A program made the translations under genes and the position numbers. The notes under the pieces were generated by a model. That model saw only the letters and a list, made by a program, of their open reading frames with translations, had not been told where the DNA came from and did no database searches. From the NCBI GenBank assembly GCA_026225945.1, contig JAMJFZ010001080.1:16001-80000 (forward strand): a stretch of 64,000 nucleotides of DNA, read 5' to 3'. Of this stretch, positions 59,743 to 64,000 are shown piece by piece. Positions within the stretch are counted from its first letter, which is position 1. The number at the start of each line of letters is the position of its first letter. Source of the stretch: Cricetomys ansorgei (lineage: Eukaryota > Chordata > Mammalia > Rodentia > Nesomyidae).

Positions 59743-61394
59743 TTACGTTTTTGAGACATTTGCATAGTTGGAAATGCTTTTAGAACACATACTATACTTA
59801 GGTCGTCAAACACTGTTTCAATTTGTTTAGCATATTAGGAGTGTATTTCTTATAGATGCTGTGGAAATACGTATTTTACTTGGTTCTGAGAGACTTGTGT
59901 GTAGGTTAAGCTAGAATCACACTCAGAATGCATGGTTTGAAATAAGCATATTGAGTAATGTACTGAAATAACCAATGAAAGGGTATTTCCATGTGTGTTG
60001 TTTTTGAGACATTCGTAGAGTTGGAATTGCTTTTGGAAAACACATGTTACTAAGTTCTTAAAACACGTGTTTTCTGTAGTTGCACTTGAATGTTTTCTGT
60101 TTCATTAGTTAGAAGAGACATGGATTCTTCTTTTAGTGGAAAAACACATAGGAACTATCTTCACATTTGTTTAGCATATTAGGAGTGTGATTCTTTGTAG
60201 AAGCAGTAGCAACACGTATTTTACTAAGTTCTGAGAGTCTTAAGTTTCGTGAAGCTAGAATCACAATGAGAGTGCATAGTTTAGGAGAGCATACTGAGAA
60301 ACATTTTAAAATACCCACTGATATTTTGTTTATATTTGTGTTGTTTTTGAGACATTCCAATAGTTAGAATTACTTTTGGAACACACATGTTACTTAGTTC
60401 TTAAAATATTTGTTTTCTGTAGTTGCCATTGAATATTCTCCGTTTCATTAATTGAAAAGACATGTATTGTTGTTTTAGTGGAGAAACAAATAGAACCTGT
60501 GTATCCATTTGTTTAGCGTATTAGGAGTGTGATTCTTTGTAGATGCTGTGGAAATACGTATTTTAGTTACTACTGAGAGTCTTGTGTGTTAGAGATGCTA
60601 GAATCACACTGAAAGTGCATAGTTTGAGAAGTGCGAATTGATCATTATGTTGAAATAGCCATTGATAGTGTATTTATATTTGTACGATTTTTCAAACGTT
60701 CCTACCGTTAGAATTGCCATTGGAACACACATGTTACTAACTTCTTAAAACAGTTGCTTTTGCTAGTTGCCTTTGAATGTTCTGTGTTTCCTTATTTAGA
60801 GAAGACATGTACTCTTGTTTTAGTGGAGAAACGCATAGGAACTGTGTTTCAATGTGTTAGGCGTATTAGGAGAGTGTTTCTTAGTAGATGCTGTTGCAAT
60901 ACATATTTCAGTTACTTCTGAGAGTCTTGTGTGTGAGAGAAGCTGGAATCACACTCAGAGTGAATAGTTTGACGAGTGCGCATTGACCACTATGTTGAAA
61001 TACACATTGATTGTTAGTTTACATCTGTGTGGTGTTTCAGACGTTCCTACGGTTAGAATTGCATTTGAAACACACATGTTGCTTAGTTCTTGAAACACTT
61101 CTTTTCTATAGTCGCCTTTGAAGGTTCTCTCTTTACTTAGTTAGAAAACACATGTATTCATGTTTTAGTGGAGAAACGCATAGGAACTGTGTTTCAATAT
61201 GTTAGACGATTTGGAGAGTGTTTCTTAGTAGATGTTGTTGCAATACGTATTTTAGTTACTTCTGAGAGTCTTGTGTGTGAGAGAAGCTGGAATCACACTC
61301 AGAGTGCATAGTTTGATGACTGCGCATTGACCACTATGTTGAAATACACATTGATAGTGTGATTACATCTGTGTTGTGTTTCAGACGTTTCTAC
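59743..61394 (+). repeat. 170-bp satellite, subfamily II (dimeric, about 344 bp)
   Basis: Same architecture but different diagnostic sequence: 'cgttcctacggttagaattg', 'acacacatgttacttagttc', 'tagtggagaaacgcatagga', 'ggagagtgtttcttagtaga' and 'agttacttctgagagtcttg'. The 'ctgagag' landmark falls at 60231, 60573, 60918 and 61262, spacing 342-345. The junction with subfamily I (59743-59810) has two short deletions. Confidence 0.92.
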
Positions 61395-61823
61395 GGTTAG
61401 GGTAAGGGTTAGGGTTAAGGTTAGGGTTAGGGTTAGGGTTAGGGTTAGGGTTAGGGTTAGGGTTTTAGGGTTAGGGTTATGATTAGGGTTAGGGTTAGGG
61501 TTAGGCTCAGGGACAGGGTTTTAGGGTTTAGGCTTAGGGTTAGGGTTAGGGTTAGGGTTAGCGTTAGGGGTTAGGGTTAGGGTTAGGGTTAGGAATAGGG
61601 TGAGAGTTAATGTTTGTGTTAGGGTTAGGGTTAGGTTTAGGGTTAGGGTTAGGGTTAGGGTTAGAGGGTTAGGGTTAGGGTTAGGGGTTAGGGATAGGGT
61701 TAGGGTTAGGGTTAGGGGTTACGATTAGGGTTAAGGTTGGGTTAGAGTTAGGGTTAGGGTTAATGTTAGGGTTAGGGTTAGGGTTAGGGTTAGGGTTAGT
61801 GTTAGGGTTATGGATAGGGTTAG
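61395..61823 (+). repeat. Degenerate telomere-type block 1 (TTAGGG)
   Basis: Tandem TTAGGG with many variants (TTAGGGG, TTTTAGGG, TTAAGG, 'gggatagggttag'). Left edge is 'tttctacggttag|gg', right edge 'gggttag|ttacttctgagag', both of which are satellite sites. Replaces part of a subfamily II dimer. Confidence 0.95.
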
Positions 61824-62652
61824 TTACTTCTGAGAGTCTTGTGTGTGAGAGAAGCTGGAATCAAACTCAGAGTGCATAGTTTGATAAGTGCACATTGATA
61901 ACTATGTTGAAATACCCATTGATAGTGTGTTTACATCTGTGTTGTGTTTCAGAAGATCCTACGGGTAGAATTGCATTCGGAACACACATGTTACTTGGTT
62001 CTTGTAACACTTCTTTTCTGTAGTCGCCTTTGAACGTTCTCTGTTTCCTTAGTTAGAAAAGACATGTATTCATGTTTTAGTGGGGAAACGCATAGGAACT
62101 GTGTTTCAATGTGTTAGACGTATTAGGAGAGTGTTTCTTAGTAGATGCTGTTGCAATACGTATTTTAGTTACTTTTGAGAGTCTTGTGTATGAGAGAAGC
62201 TGGAATCACGCTCAGAGTGCATAGTTTGATAAGTGCGCATTGACCACTAGGTTGAAATAGCCATTGATACTGTGTTTACATTTGTGTTGTGTTTCAGACG
62301 TTCCTAGGGTTAGAATTGCAATTGGAACACACATGTTACTTAGATCTTGAAACACTTCTTCTCTGTAGTCGCCTTTGAAGGTTCTCTGTTTCCTTATTTA
62401 GAAAAGACATGTATTCATGTTTTAGTGGAGAAACGCATAGGAAATGTGTTTCAATGTGTTAGGCGTATTAGGAGAGTGTTTCTTGTAGATGCTGTTGCAA
62501 TACGTATTTTAGTTACTTCTGAGAGTCTTTGTGTGTGAGAGAAGTTGGAATGACACTCAGAGTGCATAGTCTGATATGTGCGCATCAACCACTTTGTTGA
62601 AATACCCATTGATAGTGTGTTTACATCTGTGTTGTATTTCAGATGTTCTTGC
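61824..62652 (+). repeat. 170-bp satellite, subfamily II, between telomere-type blocks 1 and 2
   Basis: Two dimer periods ('tgagag' landmarks at 61830, 62175 and 62519) with the native 'ggttagaattgc' or 'gggtagaattgc' site intact near 61969 and 62309. Ends 'agatgttcttgcggttag' at the entry to the next TTAGGG block. Confidence 0.92.
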
Positions 62653-63282
62653 GGTTAGGGTTAGGGTTAGGGTTAGGGTTAGGTTTAGGGTTAGGGTTAG
62701 GGTTAGGGTTACGGTTAGGGTTAGGGTTTTAGGGTTAGGGTGAGGGGTAAGGTTAGGGTTAGGGTTTTAGGGTTAGTTTTAGGGTTAGGGTTAGGGTTAG
62801 GGTTAGGGTTTTAGGGTTAGTTTGAGGGTTAGGGATAGCGTTAGATGTTAGGGATAGGGTTAGGGTTAGGGTTAGGGTTAATATTTGGGTTAGCGTTAGG
62901 GTTAAGGTTGGGGTTAGTGTTAGAGAGTTAGGGTTAGGGGTTAGTGTTATGGTTAGGGTTAGGGTTAGTGGGATAGGGTTAGGGTTAGGGGTTAGGGTTA
63001 GGGTTAGGGTTAGGGTTTGGGTTAGGGTTAGTGTTACGGTTAGTGTTAGGGTTTGGTTTAGACTTAGGGTTAGGTTTAGGGTTAGGGTTAGGGTAAGGGT
63101 TAGGGTTAGGGGGTTAGGGATAGTGGTTATGGTTAGGGTTAGGGTTAGGGTTAGGGGTTAGTGTTAAGGATAGGGTTAGGGGTTACGGTTAGGGTTAGGG
63201 TTGGGTTAGGGTTAGGGTTAGGGTTAATGTTAGTGTTAGGGTTAGGGTTAGAGTTAGAGTTAGGGTTAGGAAGAGGGTTGGT
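62653..63282 (+). repeat. Degenerate telomere-type block 2 (TTAGGG)
   Basis: The longest of the three blocks. Its last 200 bp share irregular variants with block 3 ('gatagtggttatggttag' at 63119 and 63484) and with block 1 ('ggggttacg.ttagggtta' near the 3' end). A 70-codon open frame of alternating Val and Arg is the trivial translation of the hexamer. Confidence 0.95.
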
Positions 63283-63420
63283 TACTTCTGAGAGTATTGT
63301 GTGTGAGAGAAGATGGAATCACACTCAGAGTGCATAGTTTGATGAGTGCGCATTGACCACTATGTTGAAATACCCATTGATAGTGTGTTTACATCTGTGT
63401 TGTGTTTAAGACGTTCCTAC
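63283..63420 (+). repeat. Partial satellite segment between telomere-type blocks 2 and 3
   Basis: About 138 bp of subfamily II, from 'ttacttctgagagtattg' to 'agacgttcctac'. It is exactly the part of the dimer that is not replaced by TTAGGG DNA in the flanking blocks. Confidence 0.9.
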
Positions 63421-63628
63421 GGTTAGAGTAAGGGTTAGGGTTAAGGTTAGGGTAAGGGTAAGGTTTAGTGTTAGGGGATTAGCGATAGTGGTTATGGTTA
63501 GGGTTAGGGTTAGGGTTAGGGGTTAGGGTTAGGGTTAGGGTTAAGGTTAGGGTTAGGGGTAACGGTTAGATTTAGGGTTGGGTTAGGGTTAGGGTTTGGA
63601 TTAGGGTTAGGGTTAGGGATAGCGTTAG
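63421..63628 (+). repeat. Degenerate telomere-type block 3 (TTAGGG)
   Basis: About 208 bp from 'ctacggttag' to 'gcgttagttacttctgag'. The 'ctgagag' landmarks on either side (63288 and 63635) are 347 bp apart, the normal dimer period, so here the TTAGGG DNA replaces the satellite segment almost base for base in length. Confidence 0.95.
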
Positions 63629-64000
63629 TTACTTCTGAGAGTCTTGTATGTGAGAGAGGCTGGAATCACACTCAGAGTGCATAGTTTGATAAGTGCTCAT
63701 TGACAATTACATTGAAATACCCATTGATAGTGTGTTTATATCTGTGTTGTTTTTCAGACGTTCCTACGGTTAGAATTGCATTTGGAACACACATGTTATT
63801 TAGTTCTTGAAAGACTTCTTTTCTGTAGTCGCCTTTGAAGGTTCTCTGTTTCCTTAGTTAGAATAGACATGTATTCATATTTTATTGGAGAAACGCATAG
63901 GAACTGTGTTTCAATGTATTAGGCATATTAGGAGACTGTTTCTTAGTAGATACTGTTGCAATACGTATTTTAGTTACTTCTGAGAGTATTGTGTGTGAGA
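63629..64000 (+). repeat. 170-bp satellite, subfamily II, right end of window
   Basis: One further dimer with the native 'cctacggttagaattgcat' site intact near 63766, ending at the next 'acttctgagagtattgtg'. The array continues beyond the window. Confidence 0.92.

Noticed and set aside
62949..63161. 70-codon Val-Arg repeat frame
   Set aside because: Trivial translation of degenerate TTAGGG repeats.
1..64000. CRISPR array, integrated retrovirus or LTR, tRNA or rRNA gene
   Set aside because: The repeats are too long or directly tandem without spacers of the right form. No LTR pair, reverse transcriptase or retroviral frame was recognised. The tRNA-like sequence is limited to old B3-type SINEs, and no rRNA segment was seen.
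55898..64000. CENP-B box in the 170-bp satellite
   Set aside because: Stretches such as 'ttcgtttagattttt' share only the first bases with the 17-bp box; no monomer has the required core.

Overview
This is non-coding, repeat-dominated DNA from a rodent genome, most likely near a chromosome end. The rodent call rests on SINE-derived pieces inside every large repeat unit: B1-type (7SL-derived) segments with the usual 'gttcaaggccagcct' and 'cacagagaaaccc' cores, and B2/B3-type (tRNA-derived) segments in reverse orientation. The end-of-chromosome call rests on degenerate TTAGGG blocks woven into satellite DNA in the last 2.6 kb. There is no CRISPR array, rRNA gene, bacterial gene or intact protein-coding gene that I can support.

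Layout. (1) 1-46197: a head-to-tail macrosatellite of about 2.92 kb units, 15 full copies plus a shorter, more diverged last copy. Each unit carries three B1-type and two reversed B3-type segments, one well-formed 124-nt exon-like segment (acceptor TATAG, donor AA|GTATGT), and a second, mostly broken exon-like segment. Central copies (5-9) are nearly uniform; the edge copies (1-4 and 14-16) are diverged and some are mosaic. (2) 46198-46950: a short single-copy island holding another exon-like segment on the + strand (46518-46626) and a kelch-repeat fragment on the - strand (46663-46865). (3) 46951-47366: a 21-bp C/T-rich minisatellite, ending in a short CCCTAA stretch (47367-47383). (4) 47384-55897: a CA/TG-rich tandem array with three 0.72-0.84 kb units, one 0.97 kb composite unit, then alternating units of about 0.72 and 0.61 kb. 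(5) 55898-61394: a satellite of about 170-bp monomers arranged as roughly 340-bp dimers, in two subfamilies that meet near 59743-59810. (6) 61395-64000: the second subfamily continues, but in three places about 205 bp of the dimer is replaced by degenerate TTAGGG DNA with the same breakpoints each time.

Interpretation (inference). The macrosatellite looks like an amplified piece of a former multi-exon gene: the exon-like segment in each unit is phase-compatible with the exon-like segment in the adjacent single-copy island. The CA-rich array and the 170-bp satellite share a core ('tgcacatgctgt' followed by an A-rich 'aaaaga' stretch), so arrays 4 and 5 are probably related. The TTAGGG blocks share the same degenerate variants, which points to one ancestral replacement later amplified with the satellite rather than three independent telomere insertions. 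All comparisons were made by eye, so identities are approximate.
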